Source: Ruegeria atlantica (GTDB lineage: Bacteria; Pseudomonadota; Alphaproteobacteria; Rhodobacterales; Rhodobacteraceae). From it: DNA of 64,000 nt. Every line of letters begins with the position of its first letter. Position 1 is the stretch's first letter. The notes beneath the pieces were generated by a model that saw nothing but the letters and a program-made list of their open reading frames with translations, ran no database searches and was not told where the DNA came from. Positions 25,220-35,329 of this stretch are shown here, piece by piece. A program made the translations under genes and the position numbers. The stretch covers positions 1 to 64,000 of the forward strand of contig WQBJ01000001.1 in assembly GCA_013032095.1 (NCBI GenBank), given 5' to 3'.

Positions 25220-28096
25220 ATGCAAGAGAATGGATTGTTGCACCGCCGACTGCTTGCTGAAGTCCAGGGCGAGGTGATGGCTGATCCGGCATCGCGTGCA
25301 CGGTATGCGACCGACGCTTCGATCTATCAGATGGTACCGAAGGCCGTGGTGGTTCCCCGATCCACAGAAGATATACAGGCTGTGATGTCTGTTGCGCGCG
25401 ACGAAGGATGCTCCGTTCTTCCGCGCGGCGGTGGCACATCGCAATGTGGGCAAACGGTCAATCAAAGCGTTGTTCTAGACAACACCAAGCACTTTAATCG
25501 CATTCTGGACGTGGACGTTGAGAACCGCATCGCCCGTGTTCAGCCCGGTGTAGTCCTGGATCAATTGAACCAGGCGCTGAAACAATATGGTCTGTGGTTT
25601 CCCGTCGATCCCTCGACCGCATCTCGCTGCACTCTTGGAGGCATGGCGGCCAACAACTCTTCAGGTGGAAAATCCCTGCGCTACGGCATCATGCGCGACA
25701 ACGTGCTTGCAATAAATGCAATTCTGATTGACGGCATGGGAGCACGGTTCAGCTCCGATACGGCGGCGCCTGGCAACTATGCGGATCTTGTTGGCGTCAT
25801 GCGCGCTCTTGGACGTCGCGAATCTGCAGAAATTGACGCCCGTTTTCCCAAAGTTCAGCGCCGTGTGGGCGGGTACAATATCGATGCGCTCGTAGGTGAC
25901 GACGTCAACATGTCCCATTTGCTGGTGGGCTCAGAAGGCACACTGGCCTATTTCACAGAATTGGAATTGAGTCTGGCTCAATTGCCGGGTGAGAAAGTTA
26001 CCGGTGTGTGTCATTTCCCGACGTTCCGTGCTGCAATGGAGGCTACGCAGCACCTCGTGACGCTCAAACCGCAGGCGGTAGAGTTGATCGACGACACCAT
26101 GATCGCCTTAGGGCGCGAGATCCCATTGTTCCGCGACACAATTGAGGCGTTTGTAGAAGGCGACCCCGAAGCGTTGTTGTTGGTGGAATTTGCTGAGGGC
26201 AGCGCTGAGGCTAATGCCGCAAAACTCGTCGAACTTACGCAACTGATGGGAGATCTCGGGTTTGCTTTCAATGGGGCGGAAAACCGGTGGGGCGGAGTTG
26301 TTTCAGTCACGGATGTAGCATTGCAAAACTCTATCGCCGAGTACCGAAAGTCTGGGCTGAACGTCATGATGTCCATGAAAGAGGCAGGTAAACCGATCTC
26401 TTTTGTTGAAGATTGCGCCGTCCCGTTGCCTGAACTCTCCGACTATACTGCTGGCCTGACCGAAATTTTTACCCGGCACGGCACAAAAGGGACATGGTAC
26501 GCTCATGCCTCGGTCGGGTGCTTACATGTTCGTCCTGTCTTGAACATGCGGCAGGATAAAGATGTCCGGACAATGAAAGCGATTGCCGAAGAGACCTTTG
26601 ATTTGGTCAAAAGATACAAGGGGTCTCATTCAGGCGAACACGGCGATGGGATTGTGCGATCAGAGTTTCATGGCAAGATGTTCGGCAAGCGCATCGTTTC
26701 CGCGTTTGAGGAGGTTAAAGACCGGTTCGATCCCGATGGGCTAATGAACCCCGGCAAGATCGTGCACGCGCCTGCCATGGATGATCGCCGCCTATTCCGC
26801 TACGGCCCGGACTATTCAGTGCCGGAATTCGAGACAGCGCTGGACTGGTCAGCTTGGCCAGGTGCCGGAGGCGGATTTCAGGGTGCCGTTGAGATGTGCA
26901 ACAACAATGGTGCATGCCGCAAGCTCAAGGGCGGCGTTATGTGTCCGTCCTTCCGCGCGACCCGAAACGAGCGCGATGCTACGCGTGGGCGCGCAAATAC
27001 ATTGCGTTTTGCCATCAGCGGGCAGTTACCGGGCGGTTTGGCGTCAGAAGCCATGATGGACACGATCAAGTACTGCGTGTCCTGCAAGGCATGCGCTCGA
27101 GAATGCCCGACTGGTGTCGACATGGCGCGAATGAAGATCGAAGTACAGTCAGCCAAGCGCAAAAGAGACGGGCTGACATTGGCAGACAAGCTAATAGCTT
27201 ATCTCCCCCGATATGCGCCAAAAGCTGTAAAAGTTGCTTGGCTTATGAATGCCCGGAACAAAATTGACCACTTGCGCTATCTACTTGAAAAACCAACTGG
27301 AATTTCGGCGCGACGGGACCTGCCAGTGTGGTCTTCTGACCCGTTCCAGGATGCCGAGGCTCAGGACGCTGATCCGCAGGTGCTGCTGTTTGCCGATGTG
27401 TTCAACCGGTATTTCGAGCCTGACAATCTACGTGCCGCGGTCCGGGTCCTGCGTGCGCTAGGGCGGCGGGTTGCCGTAGCGCGGGATGGTCATACTGGAA
27501 GGCCGCTGGATTGCGGGCGTACTCTTTTGGCTGTGGGTTGCGTGGAAGAAGCGCGTCACGAGGCACAGCGCGTAATTGACGCGACACGAGAGGCGGTTGC
27601 TAATGGCATACCATTAGTCGGGCTTGAACCTTCCTCTATCCTCACGTTCCGGGACGAGTTTTTGGCTCTTTGCCCGGGACGGGAAGCGGAGTCTTTATCG
27701 AACGCCACGCATACCTTTGAAGAATATCTGGCCAAACAGCCGGAGTTGCCTCTGAAATCGGTAGATCGCCCGATCTATGTGCATGGACATTGCCATCAGA
27801 AGGTACACGATGCCGTCACCCCGATGCTCACCTTACTAAAGCGTATTCCTGCGGCACAGGTTCACATGATTGAAAGCAGTTGTTGTGGTATGGCCGGGGC
27901 ATTTGGGTACGCGCCTGACACTATCGATGTCTCGATCAAGATGGCAAAGCTCGACCTGTTTCCGGCTTTAGAAGCGGCACCGGCGGATGCAATTATTGTG
28001 GCGGATGGGACATCATGTCGACACCAAATCACTGAGGGCACCCGGCGGCGGCCCATGCACGTCGCGCGCCTGCTGGAAACGGTACTTGCTGATTAG
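25220..28096 (+). CDS. FAD/4Fe-4S 2-hydroxyacid dehydrogenase, YdiJ/GlcDF-like fusion
   Basis: A 958-residue membrane-associated oxidoreductase from the ATG at 25220. The N-terminal FAD-binding PCMH domain has VLPRGGGTSQCGQTV, LGGMAANNSSGGKSLRYG, and HVRPVLNMRQ with GEHGDGIVRSEF. It is followed by a ferredoxin-like domain with CVSCKACARECPTG, a second cysteine group (CNNNGACRKLKGGVMCPSF), and a C-terminal CCG domain (HGHCHQKVHD, ESSCCGMAGAFG). This order matches YdiJ (D-2-hydroxyglutarate dehydrogenase) and is like GlcD and GlcF fused. It probably oxidises a D-2-hydroxyacid into the quinone pool. The GntR gene follows by 9 bp. Confidence 0.84.
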   Translation: MQENGLLHRRLLAEVQGEVMADPASRARYATDASIYQMVPKAVVVPRSTEDIQAVMSVARDEGCSVLPRGGGTSQCGQTVNQSVVLDNTKHFNRILDVDVENRIARVQPGVVLDQLNQALKQYGLWFPVDPSTASRCTLGGMAANNSSGGKSLRYGIMRDNVLAINAILIDGMGARFSSDTAAPGNYADLVGVMRALGRRESAEIDARFPKVQRRVGGYNIDALVGDDVNMSHLLVGSEGTLAYFTELELSLAQLPGEKVTGVCHFPTFRAAMEATQHLVTLKPQAVELIDDTMIALGREIPLFRDTIEAFVEGDPEALLLVEFAEGSAEANAAKLVELTQLMGDLGFAFNGAENRWGGVVSVTDVALQNSIAEYRKSGLNVMMSMKEAGKPISFVEDCAVPLPELSDYTAGLTEIFTRHGTKGTWYAHASVGCLHVRPVLNMRQDKDVRTMKAIAEETFDLVKRYKGSHSGEHGDGIVRSEFHGKMFGKRIVSAFEEVKDRFDPDGLMNPGKIVHAPAMDDRRLFRYGPDYSVPEFETALDWSAWPGAGGGFQGAVEMCNNNGACRKLKGGVMCPSFRATRNERDATRGRANTLRFAISGQLPGGLASEAMMDTIKYCVSCKACARECPTGVDMARMKIEVQSAKRKRDGLTLADKLIAYLPRYAPKAVKVAWLMNARNKIDHLRYLLEKPTGISARRDLPVWSSDPFQDAEAQDADPQVLLFADVFNRYFEPDNLRAAVRVLRALGRRVAVARDGHTGRPLDCGRTLLAVGCVEEARHEAQRVIDATREAVANGIPLVGLEPSSILTFRDEFLALCPGREAESLSNATHTFEEYLAKQPELPLKSVDRPIYVHGHCHQKVHDAVTPMLTLLKRIPAAQVHMIESSCCGMAGAFGYAPDTIDVSIKMAKLDLFPALEAAPADAIIVADGTSCRHQITEGTRRRPMHVARLLETVLAD

Positions 28097-28105
28097 GAAG
28101 TGGCT

Positions 28106-28774
28106 ATGAATCTGACGGATAGCATCAAACGCACTACGCTACACGAAGAGTTGGTCGAACGCTTGCGCAACCTTGTTGTAGAAGATGTGTTGAAGCCCGG
28201 TGAAAAAGTGCCCGAGAAACAACTTTGCGACTCATTGGGTGTTTCACGGACTCCATTGCGAGAAGCCCTAAAAGTTCTTGCATCAGAGGGCTTTGTGGTG
28301 CTTCAGGCCAACCGCGGTGCCCGCGTAGCGAGTGTTACGAGAGAGGAGTTGGAGAACACGTTTCCAGTGCTCGCAACGCTTGAGCAACTGGCAGGGGAGT
28401 TGGCGTGCCAGCACGTGGACACCGCGGAAATTCAACGGATCGAGAGACACCACAGGGATATGCTGAAAGCCTACCAGTCACGTGATCGACAATTATATTT
28501 TAAGGCCAATCAGGACATTCATCAGGCGCTGATACGCGGGGCGCGGAACGATGTCTTGGAAAGCCATCACACACTGTTGGCCGCGCGCGTTCGCCGTGCG
28601 CGTTTTATGGCCAACTTGTCGGACGAGCGCTGGGCGCAGGCAATTGACGAACATGAAGTCATGATGGACATGCTTAAGGCTCGCGATGCAGATGGGCTTG
28701 GTAAAACCATGAAGCTTCACATGATGAACAAACTTTCTGCTCTTGTGAAAGCGCTGGAGGCGGAGGAGTGTTAG
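28106..28774 (+). CDS. GntR family regulator, FCD type
   Basis: A 222-residue GntR regulator: winged helix in about residues 15-75 (KQLCDSLGVSRTPLREALKV), then an FCD domain (NQDIHQALIRG, DEHEVMMDML). TAGGAAG precedes the ATG at 28106. It sits directly behind the large dehydrogenase in one operon, so it probably regulates that gene and the divergent aminotransferase in response to a hydroxy- or oxo-acid. Confidence 0.83.
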   Translation: MNLTDSIKRTTLHEELVERLRNLVVEDVLKPGEKVPEKQLCDSLGVSRTPLREALKVLASEGFVVLQANRGARVASVTREELENTFPVLATLEQLAGELACQHVDTAEIQRIERHHRDMLKAYQSRDRQLYFKANQDIHQALIRGARNDVLESHHTLLAARVRRARFMANLSDERWAQAIDEHEVMMDMLKARDADGLGKTMKLHMMNKLSALVKALEAEEC

Positions 28775-28825
28775 CTTCGCTAGATTCTGGACAAAAGCGC
28801 CTAGAAACTTCCCTCGAATACCCTG

Positions 28826-29902
28826 CTAGTCAGCGTTGAGACCGGGAAACGGGGGCTTCAGCCCACAGTCTTGGGCAAGTCCGTTAAGGTCCCGACAAAG
28901 TGCGGGTTTAAGCCTCACACCGTCTTTTCGGCGGGCCTCAGCGGCGGCCGATTTGCCGTCTCCGGGCAGCCGTACCGGGTCATGACCGGGCAGGGGGGCT
29001 GATGCACGCATTTCAGAAAAGACGCGGGCTGCGTTTGAAGCAAAGTCTTTTTCCATCCCAAAGGCTGCCGGATTAAGCGCCATTACGAATTGCCCTGTGT
29101 TTGTGGATGATGTCGTGTCCGAGGTGAAGTTGACAACATCAGAGCCGAAGGCTGCACCGTTCAAGACCCCGGCCATCAACCCGATGGCTACAGAAAGGCC
29201 GAAACCTTTTGGACCGCCGATCGGCAAAAGAAACCCTTCTGATTTGCGGGCAGGGTCCGTCAATGGATTCCCATCGCGCCCGACCATCCAACCCTCGGGC
29301 ATAGGCTGGCCTTGCTGTAACAGGGTTTTGATCTTGCCCATTGCGGCAACAGTCGTCGCCATATCAAATACAAACGGGTCGGGGCCTTCGGCAGGGGCAG
29401 AGAAAGCGATGGGATTGGTGCCAAGAAGCAAGTCGCTTCCGCCATAGGGCGGAACGTGGTTCGCGCTGCCAACCGCCGCGGCCATGCCAAGTAACCCAGC
29501 CTCAGCTTGCGGACGTACATAAAGCGCCAATGGTCCAGCATGATTGCCGCGCCGAACACCGACCCATCCGATGCCGGCCTCTCTCGCCTTTTCTATTGCA
29601 AGATCTCGCGCCGCCGACATAGCCAAATGGCCGAGACCGTCATCGGCGTCAATCAATGCGGTCGCGACGGTCTGATGTATGACGGTGACGTTCGGCGTGG
29701 CATTACACCCGCCCCCTGCCAGCCTGGCAAGGTACTGGCGCAGGCGAAAGACCCCGTGCGTGCCATATCCGAAGACATCAGCCTCGACCATCAACGAGGC
29801 CACCTTATCCGCATCTACTTTTGGCGCACCTCGTGTTTCGAGCGCGCTCGCCACAAATTCATGCAAGGCCTGGCAGCTAATTTTCACAGGCTCAGAAGTC
29901 AT
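28826..29902 (-). CDS. Ldh2/malate-lactate dehydrogenase family oxidoreductase
   Basis: A 358-residue NAD(P)-dependent dehydrogenase of the Ldh2/YlbC/AllD family, which acts on small 2-hydroxy acids, ureidoglycolate or imino acids. Conserved parts are FGYGTHGVFRLRQYL, GWVGVRRGNHAGPLALYV, MATTVAAMGKI and LLPIGGPKGFGLSVAI. The ATG at 29902 overlaps the end of the permease gene by 11 bp, so it is the last gene of the TauABC-like operon. It probably converts the imported compound. Confidence 0.82.
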   Translation of the reverse strand: MTSEPVKISCQALHEFVASALETRGAPKVDADKVASLMVEADVFGYGTHGVFRLRQYLARLAGGGCNATPNVTVIHQTVATALIDADDGLGHLAMSAARDLAIEKAREAGIGWVGVRRGNHAGPLALYVRPQAEAGLLGMAAAVGSANHVPPYGGSDLLLGTNPIAFSAPAEGPDPFVFDMATTVAAMGKIKTLLQQGQPMPEGWMVGRDGNPLTDPARKSEGFLLPIGGPKGFGLSVAIGLMAGVLNGAAFGSDVVNFTSDTTSSTNTGQFVMALNPAAFGMEKDFASNAARVFSEMRASAPLPGHDPVRLPGDGKSAAAEARRKDGVRLKPALCRDLNGLAQDCGLKPPFPGLNAD

Positions 29903-30764
29903 CTCTGCCAACCTGTTCTTTGTGCCAGAATACCAATTTGCGCTGCGTCCAAACCACTGTTGCAAACACAGCCAGACCGACGAGGCTGAGATACAGGATC
30001 AACGAGAAAACGCGCGGAGTATTGAGCTGTGAGGCTGCGACACGGATCAACTCGCCAAATCCCTTTCCGCCGCCCAGGAATTCTCCTGTGATCGCACCCG
30101 CCATAACTCCGACTGCTCCGATCTTGAGGCCGGTGAATATCTGCGGCAGGCCGGTTGGCAGCTTCATCTTGATTAATGTTTGCATCCGGCTCGCGCCCAT
30201 CGTCTTGAAAAGCATGCGAGCATTTTCGTCGGCGGCGTGAAGCCCGGCCGCGGTACCAACCACAATTGGAAACGTCGCGATAAAGGCCGCAAGTGCGACC
30301 TTGGATTCAATGCCGAAGCCCAGCCAAGCTACGAAGAGAGGAGCGAACGCGACTTTTGGCATCGTATCGATGGACACCAGATACGGCATTACCGCCTTTT
30401 CACCAAAGGCCGTTTCACCAACCAGAACACCTAGCGAAAATCCGATCGCGATTGCCAGCGCAAAACCATAGATGACTTCTTTTATGGTGATCCACAGCGC
30501 CCCAAGCATGTACCCGCCGGTCAAAAGGTTTTGCCCCACGAAGATTATATCTTTGAGGGTTTCCATCGGCGTCGGCAGAATGATCGGAGAGACCAGCTTG
30601 AGGCTTGTCACAATTTGCCAGGTACCGACGAAGACCACGAAAACAAAGGTCATCGCCAGCCAGCGAGGGACCGAGTCGATAAAGTGAACTTTCTGCTCCC
30701 ATACAGTGTCTTCTGAGGAGTCAGCTTCTTTTACGGAAGGTGAGTAATTTTGAACTTCGCTCAC
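29892..30764 (-). CDS. ABC transporter permease, SsuC/TauC-like
   Basis: A 290-residue inner-membrane permease with about six helices and the cytoplasmic loop segment LFKTMGASRMQTLIKMKLP. It belongs to the nitrate/sulfonate/taurine importer family. The start overlaps the ATPase stop by ATGA, and the gene order is binding protein, ATPase, permease, dehydrogenase. The substrate is not evident: sulfonates, pyrimidines and aromatic acids are all known for this family. Confidence 0.86.
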   Translation of the reverse strand: MSEVQNYSPSVKEADSSEDTVWEQKVHFIDSVPRWLAMTFVFVVFVGTWQIVTSLKLVSPIILPTPMETLKDIIFVGQNLLTGGYMLGALWITIKEVIYGFALAIAIGFSLGVLVGETAFGEKAVMPYLVSIDTMPKVAFAPLFVAWLGFGIESKVALAAFIATFPIVVGTAAGLHAADENARMLFKTMGASRMQTLIKMKLPTGLPQIFTGLKIGAVGVMAGAITGEFLGGGKGFGELIRVAASQLNTPRVFSLILYLSLVGLAVFATVVWTQRKLVFWHKEQVGRDDF

Positions 30765-31570
30765 ATTTCTTCTCCCTTATCCAGGAGGCTGCGAATGTAG
30801 TCTACGATAGCGCCGAATTTGGGTGTCGTCATCATATCGAGTGTTCGTGGGCGTGGTAGGTCGACTTCAACGATTTCAGCAATCCTGCCCGGGCGCGGTT
30901 TCAAAACGACGATTTCGTCAGACAAAATAACAGCTTCCTGAATGGAGTGCGTGACAAGAAAAGCAGTCGCATCCTGTTCCCGGCAAATCCGCTGCAATTC
31001 CATGTTCATCATGTCGCGCGACAATTCATCGAGGGCGCTGAAGGGTTCGTCCATCAAAAGTACAGCTGGCTCAGTGATCAGCATCCGGCAGATCGAAGCG
31101 CGCTGCGCCATGCCGCCCGACAACTCGTTCGGATATACGTTTTCGAACCCTTGCAATCCCACGATGTCTAAAAGCTCGTGGGCCTTGGCCATAGCCTTCT
31201 TGGCCGCTGCCTTTCCATCGCGGATCTCAATCGGCAAAACGATGTTTTCTACAGCTGTCTTCCACGGGAAAAGCGTCGCCTGCTGGAACATCATACCAAT
31301 GTCCCGGCGGGTCCCTGTCACTGGTTGCCCTTGAAGGATTACACGCCCTTTGGTGGGCGGGATCAGACCGGCCATGATTTTAAGCAGAGTTGACTTGCCG
31401 CAGCCACTGGATCCAATGACAGATGTGAAGCTTCCTTTCCGAAGCGTCAGATTAATGTCCTCGAGAGCGACAACAAGATTGCGTGCATAGGTCTTGCTTA
31501 CGTGGGTCAACTCATAGACCGGCGTGCCCAAGGGCGCGCCGGAAAACTCATGTGTGACTACAGCGTTCAT
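30761..31570 (-). CDS. ABC transporter ATP-binding protein, SsuB/TauB-like
   Basis: A 269-residue ATPase with Walker A GSSGCGKST, signature LSGGMAQR, Walker B LLMDEPFSALD and the H-loop FLVTHSIQEAV. All motifs are intact. It overlaps both its neighbours by four bases, so the operon is tightly coupled. Typical of TauB/SsuB-type importers. Confidence 0.88.
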   Translation of the reverse strand: MNAVVTHEFSGAPLGTPVYELTHVSKTYARNLVVALEDINLTLRKGSFTSVIGSSGCGKSTLLKIMAGLIPPTKGRVILQGQPVTGTRRDIGMMFQQATLFPWKTAVENIVLPIEIRDGKAAAKKAMAKAHELLDIVGLQGFENVYPNELSGGMAQRASICRMLITEPAVLLMDEPFSALDELSRDMMNMELQRICREQDATAFLVTHSIQEAVILSDEIVVLKPRPGRIAEIVEVDLPRPRTLDMMTTPKFGAIVDYIRSLLDKGEEM

Positions 31571-32595
31571 TTGCTGACAGCCTCGTTGCCGATTGCAGCA
31601 AATTCATTGGTCCAGGCCGCGCTCAGGTCATCAAGTGGCCCCGGAATTTCGCCCCCTGCGACCAGTGCGTCTTGCCATTCTTGCCAGACTTCGGCGGGAT
31701 ACCACCCCAGGCCATTGCTTGGATCTGCTGCTATGGTTTTTGAGCGTACGGCATCGAAAAGCGCTGACTGGAACTCCTTGTCCTCACCTTCCTGCGGATT
31801 ACCGTCCGCTAGATGCTTCAGCACTGCTTCACGGTTGGCATCATCGAGTGCAAAGGCATGACCACGTGCGAATGCGCGGCTCCAGGCTTCGACCAACTCG
31901 CGGTCGTTGGCGATTGTGTCAGCCATTGTGGCGATGCCGTTTCCGAAGAAACGCCCGAATTCCGCAGGCGTAATGTCACGTACTGCCATTCCGCGCTGGT
32001 TCAGAATTGCCGTGTCAGCTGTCGATGCGGAATACGCGTCGATTTCACCGTTCAGGAAAGCCGCAGTTGCCGGGCCACCGTCGCCGACGGTCAGGAAGGT
32101 GAAGTCTTCACCCTCTTTCATACCCGCCCCGGTCATCACATTGCGCGCAAAGCCCACTTCCGCGCCATCGGCAGTACCTGTTCCGATGACTTTGCCCCGT
32201 AGCTCCTCGACGTTTTGGATGTCAGAGTCTTCCGGCACGGCGATGCCGAAGTTGCTGCGTGCCGCAACGTTGTAAATATGGACAGCGTCCACATCCCGCG
32301 ACCGTGCCGCAATCAGGGGGCCCGGTCCGGGGCGCCCAAAGTGCGCTTGTCCCGCAGACAACGCCTGAAGCACGGCTCCTGAGCCATTGATCGCCTCGAC
32401 GGTTACGTTCAGACCTTCATCTGCAAAATACCCTTCACCAATGGCGACGAATACAGGAAATGAGTTGATTGCCGATGGGCTTGGTTGCACGAAGGTGATA
32501 TCTCGTAAATCTTGTGCAAAACCCTTTGTTCCCAATGCTCCCGCCACTGGAACTGCCGAAAGCAAGGACGCTGTGAAAGTCCTTCTGTTCATCAT
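31567..32595 (-). CDS. ABC transporter substrate-binding protein, NMT1/TauA-like
   Basis: A 342-residue binding protein. The N-terminus MMNRRTFTASLLSAVPVAGA has a basic start and hydrophobic core like a Sec or Tat signal, with cleavage near GFAQD. GGAGGAA lies upstream of 32595. The NMT1/SsuA fold shows in VFVAIGEGYFADEGLNV and VEELRGKVIGTG. It determines the specificity of the importer. Inference from neighbours: an acid processed by the Ldh2-type and FAH-type enzymes. Confidence 0.83.
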   Translation of the reverse strand: MMNRRTFTASLLSAVPVAGALGTKGFAQDLRDITFVQPSPSAINSFPVFVAIGEGYFADEGLNVTVEAINGSGAVLQALSAGQAHFGRPGPGPLIAARSRDVDAVHIYNVAARSNFGIAVPEDSDIQNVEELRGKVIGTGTADGAEVGFARNVMTGAGMKEGEDFTFLTVGDGGPATAAFLNGEIDAYSASTADTAILNQRGMAVRDITPAEFGRFFGNGIATMADTIANDRELVEAWSRAFARGHAFALDDANREAVLKHLADGNPQEGEDKEFQSALFDAVRSKTIAADPSNGLGWYPAEVWQEWQDALVAGGEIPGPLDDLSAAWTNEFAAIGNEAVSK

Positions 32596-32653
32596 TGTAG
32601 TCTTCCTCCCTTGCATGGTTGGCAACCCGCAGATTCAGCTATGCAGGAGCCAC

Positions 32654-33568
32654 TTACACAGCACGCACGGTATTCCTGAGCGTGCCGATTTCTGAAATTT
32701 CGCAAACCACGATGTCCCCGTCTTTCAGGAACTGTGGAGGGTCCATCGCGTAGCCGACGCCAGATGGTGTGCCCGTTGCGATTACGTCGCCAGGTTCCAA
32801 GGTCATGCCTTCCGACAGGGATGCGATCAGCGTTGGAATGTCGAAAATCATATCCGACGTCGTTCCATGTTGGCGCTGTTCGCCGTTGACCGTTAATCCA
32901 ATTGATAAAGAATGCGGATCGCCGATTTCATCAGCAGTCACTATGCACGGACCCAGTGGGCAAGAGCCATCCAAACCCTTACCTTTGAAGTATTGACCGC
33001 CATGTCGGCGCTGGATGTCACGGGCGGTGACGTCATTGAGGATCGTATAACCGAAAACGTGGTCAAACGCGTCAGCCCTAGCTATGTTGCGCCCTGGTTT
33101 TCCAATCACAATTGCCAATTCGACTTCATAGTCGATGGCCTGCGAAACCGTTGGAAAAATCAAAATGTCGGCCTCTGGTGCTACAATGGACGTCGGCGGC
33201 TTCGTGAAGAAAACCGGATGCTCTGTTACACCTACTTTCTGATTTTGCGCCCGATCGCCCTCGGCAATGTGTTCAGCGTAGTTACGCCCAACACAAAACA
33301 CGTTTTTACGCGGAGCGGGAATTGGAGCCAGAAACGGCGCTTCAGCGGGAACCAACGCGTCTGTCAGTTCTCCTGCTTCTGCTGACGCAACGAGGGTATT
33401 CAAGACATTAAGCGTAGCTGCGCCGCCTGCGATCAACTGCTGCATCGAACTGGCGTCTAGCGCCTCGCCAAGCATTTGCGTTGCGCGCAAAATGTCCAAC
33501 CTGCTGCTGTCGGTAAGTATTGCCACGCAAACGGCGTGACCCTCTACGGAAACAGTTGCTAACCGCAC
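32654..33568 (-). CDS. Fumarylacetoacetate hydrolase family protein
   Basis: A 304-residue FAH-superfamily enzyme with a GTG start and GGGAGGAG just upstream. It has VFCVGRNYAEH, the metal-binding IDYEVELAIVIGKPG and FGYTILNDVTARDIQ, and EPGDVIATGTPSGVGYA. Likely acts on an acylpyruvate or oxaloacetate-like intermediate. It is the first gene of a minus-strand unit leading into the TauABC-like importer, and is divergent from a GntR regulator. Confidence 0.83.
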   Translation of the reverse strand: MRLATVSVEGHAVCVAILTDSSRLDILRATQMLGEALDASSMQQLIAGGAATLNVLNTLVASAEAGELTDALVPAEAPFLAPIPAPRKNVFCVGRNYAEHIAEGDRAQNQKVGVTEHPVFFTKPPTSIVAPEADILIFPTVSQAIDYEVELAIVIGKPGRNIARADAFDHVFGYTILNDVTARDIQRRHGGQYFKGKGLDGSCPLGPCIVTADEIGDPHSLSIGLTVNGEQRQHGTTSDMIFDIPTLIASLSEGMTLEPGDVIATGTPSGVGYAMDPPQFLKDGDIVVCEISEIGTLRNTVRAV

Positions 33569-33709
33569 TCGGCACTCCTCCCTCGTGCTGAAGTTAAGCT
33601 CTGGTCGCGGACTCTGTCCGGCGACTCGTTTTTTGCTTTTCTCTTGCCCTTGAGTTTTTTCCGACTTGGCGTTTCAATCAATCAACCAATCACTAAATTG
33701 GGTGGAGAT

Positions 33710-34390
33710 GTGAGCGAACCAACCGAACTCGCGCAACGCGTGCGCGACCTGATTAACAATACTGGATACCGGCATAACGACAGGCTCCCGCCCGAACGCG
33801 AACTCTGTTCAAAGCTTGGTACAACCCGCAATCAGTTGCGAAGAGCGTTGGCAGAGCTTGAGGCGCAGGGGCTTATCTGGCGTCATGTGGGCAGGGGAAC
33901 TTTTGTCGGTTCCAGGCCGGTTCTTAACCTGACAGACGTTACGTATTTGGGAAATCAAATAAAACCTGAACAGGTTGTGTCGGTGCGATTTACGATCGAA
34001 CCACAGCTTAGCCGCCTGGCAGCGCTCCATTCCACTCGCTCGGATCGCGAGCAAATGAGGCTCTGCGCGGACAAATGTCGTACTGCAGAGGATTGGCGCA
34101 CGTACGAAGCATGGGACAACAATTTGCATTACGCTATTGCCCGCTCTACTCGTAACCAGCTTTTTCTATACTTTTTTGAAACTTTGAACTCGGTTCGTAG
34201 GTCTATTGTTTGGGGGCAGCCACGCGAAACTCTGAAGCCTGCGGAGGATTATTCCAGTTTTCGTGAACATGATATGATCGTGTCTGCCATCGCAAAGGGG
34301 GACGGTGAACTTGCGGCCAGTACTATGGTGGAGCACCTGAAATCGGTTTATTCGCGTGTACTGCCAAAGAGCATCCAGTCTGACGACTGA
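33710..34390 (+). CDS. GntR family regulator, FCD type
   Basis: A 226-residue GntR protein from a GTG at 33710 with GGTGGAG upstream; an upstream in-frame TTG at 33644 lacks a good site. The winged helix has RLPPERELCSKLGTTRNQLR, and the rest is FCD-like with an HYAIARSTRN helix. It is divergent from the FAH/importer operon and probably regulates both it and the genes downstream. Confidence 0.8.
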   Translation: MSEPTELAQRVRDLINNTGYRHNDRLPPERELCSKLGTTRNQLRRALAELEAQGLIWRHVGRGTFVGSRPVLNLTDVTYLGNQIKPEQVVSVRFTIEPQLSRLAALHSTRSDREQMRLCADKCRTAEDWRTYEAWDNNLHYAIARSTRNQLFLYFFETLNSVRRSIVWGQPRETLKPAEDYSSFREHDMIVSAIAKGDGELAASTMVEHLKSVYSRVLPKSIQSDD

Positions 34391-34584
34391 AGCAGCACCA
34401 ATGCCCAACCAATTCAAGAAATGGTCGGGCCGAAAGGGGCCTGGAGCTCTTGCAAACCAGCCCTAATTTTGGCGATGACTCGGTAAGCGACCACGTCCGA
34501 TCATATCTGGCGTGGCATCGATCGGAGGGTGTCTGACCGCTTGGAAATCCGATCTTTGGCAATCAAACGTTCAGGAGGAAAGCG

Positions 34585-35268
34585 ATGTCCGACTATGTCA
34601 TTCCCGCGCCGCAGGTGCATGAAATACCCGTAGCGGGGGGCGGCACGTTCCCGGTCCGTCGTGTCTACTGCATTGGGCGAAACTATGCAGCACATGCAAT
34701 TGAAATGGGCCATGACCCGAACCGGGAACCTCCGTTTTTCTTTCAAAAGAACCCAAACAATTTGGATCCTTCAGGGGAATTCCCTTACCCCCCACACAGT
34801 TCCGATGTGCATCACGAAGCAGAAATGTACGTCGCGCTAAAGTCCGGTGGTACGAACATTGCGGTAGACGATGCATTGGATCATGTCTTCGGGTACGGTC
34901 TTTCGCTTGATATGACCCGCCGCGACCTGCAGGGGCAGATGAAAAAAATGGGCCGCCCGTGGGAAATTGGTAAAGCGTTTGAGCGCTCAGCGCCATGCGG
35001 ACCAATTCACAAGGCATCAGAAGTCGGGCACCTCGACCAAGGTCCAATTACTCTGACGGTCAATGGTGAAACCCGTCAAGAAGGGGACTTGAACCAGATG
35101 ATCTGGAAAGTCCCTGAGATGATCTCCTACCTGAGCGATTATTTCGAACTTGCTGCCGGAGACGTTATCCTTTCGGGAACACCGTCTGGTGTTGGCCCTG
35201 TCAACCAAGGCGATGTAATGGTTTTGGCGGTCGACAAACTGGGCAGCCTAACCGTCAATGTAACTTAG
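34585..35268 (+). CDS. FAH family hydrolase, fumarylpyruvate hydrolase-like
   Basis: A 227-residue single-domain FAH enzyme preceded by AGGAGGAAAG. VYCIGRNYAAHAIEMGHDP and REPPFFFQKNPNNL match NagK-type fumarylpyruvate hydrolases of the gentisate pathway. The metal-binding glutamates lie in HHEAEMYVAL, and the loop FGYGLSLDMTRRDLQG is typical. It would cleave an acylpyruvate to pyruvate and an acid. No gentisate dioxygenase is in the window, so the native substrate may differ. Confidence 0.8.
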   Translation: MSDYVIPAPQVHEIPVAGGGTFPVRRVYCIGRNYAAHAIEMGHDPNREPPFFFQKNPNNLDPSGEFPYPPHSSDVHHEAEMYVALKSGGTNIAVDDALDHVFGYGLSLDMTRRDLQGQMKKMGRPWEIGKAFERSAPCGPIHKASEVGHLDQGPITLTVNGETRQEGDLNQMIWKVPEMISYLSDYFELAAGDVILSGTPSGVGPVNQGDVMVLAVDKLGSLTVNVT

Positions 35269-35329
35269 TAAACACTAAACTACCCCAGTCCGCGAATAAA
35301 AGGCCAATGCTTCTGTTAATGGATCTCGG

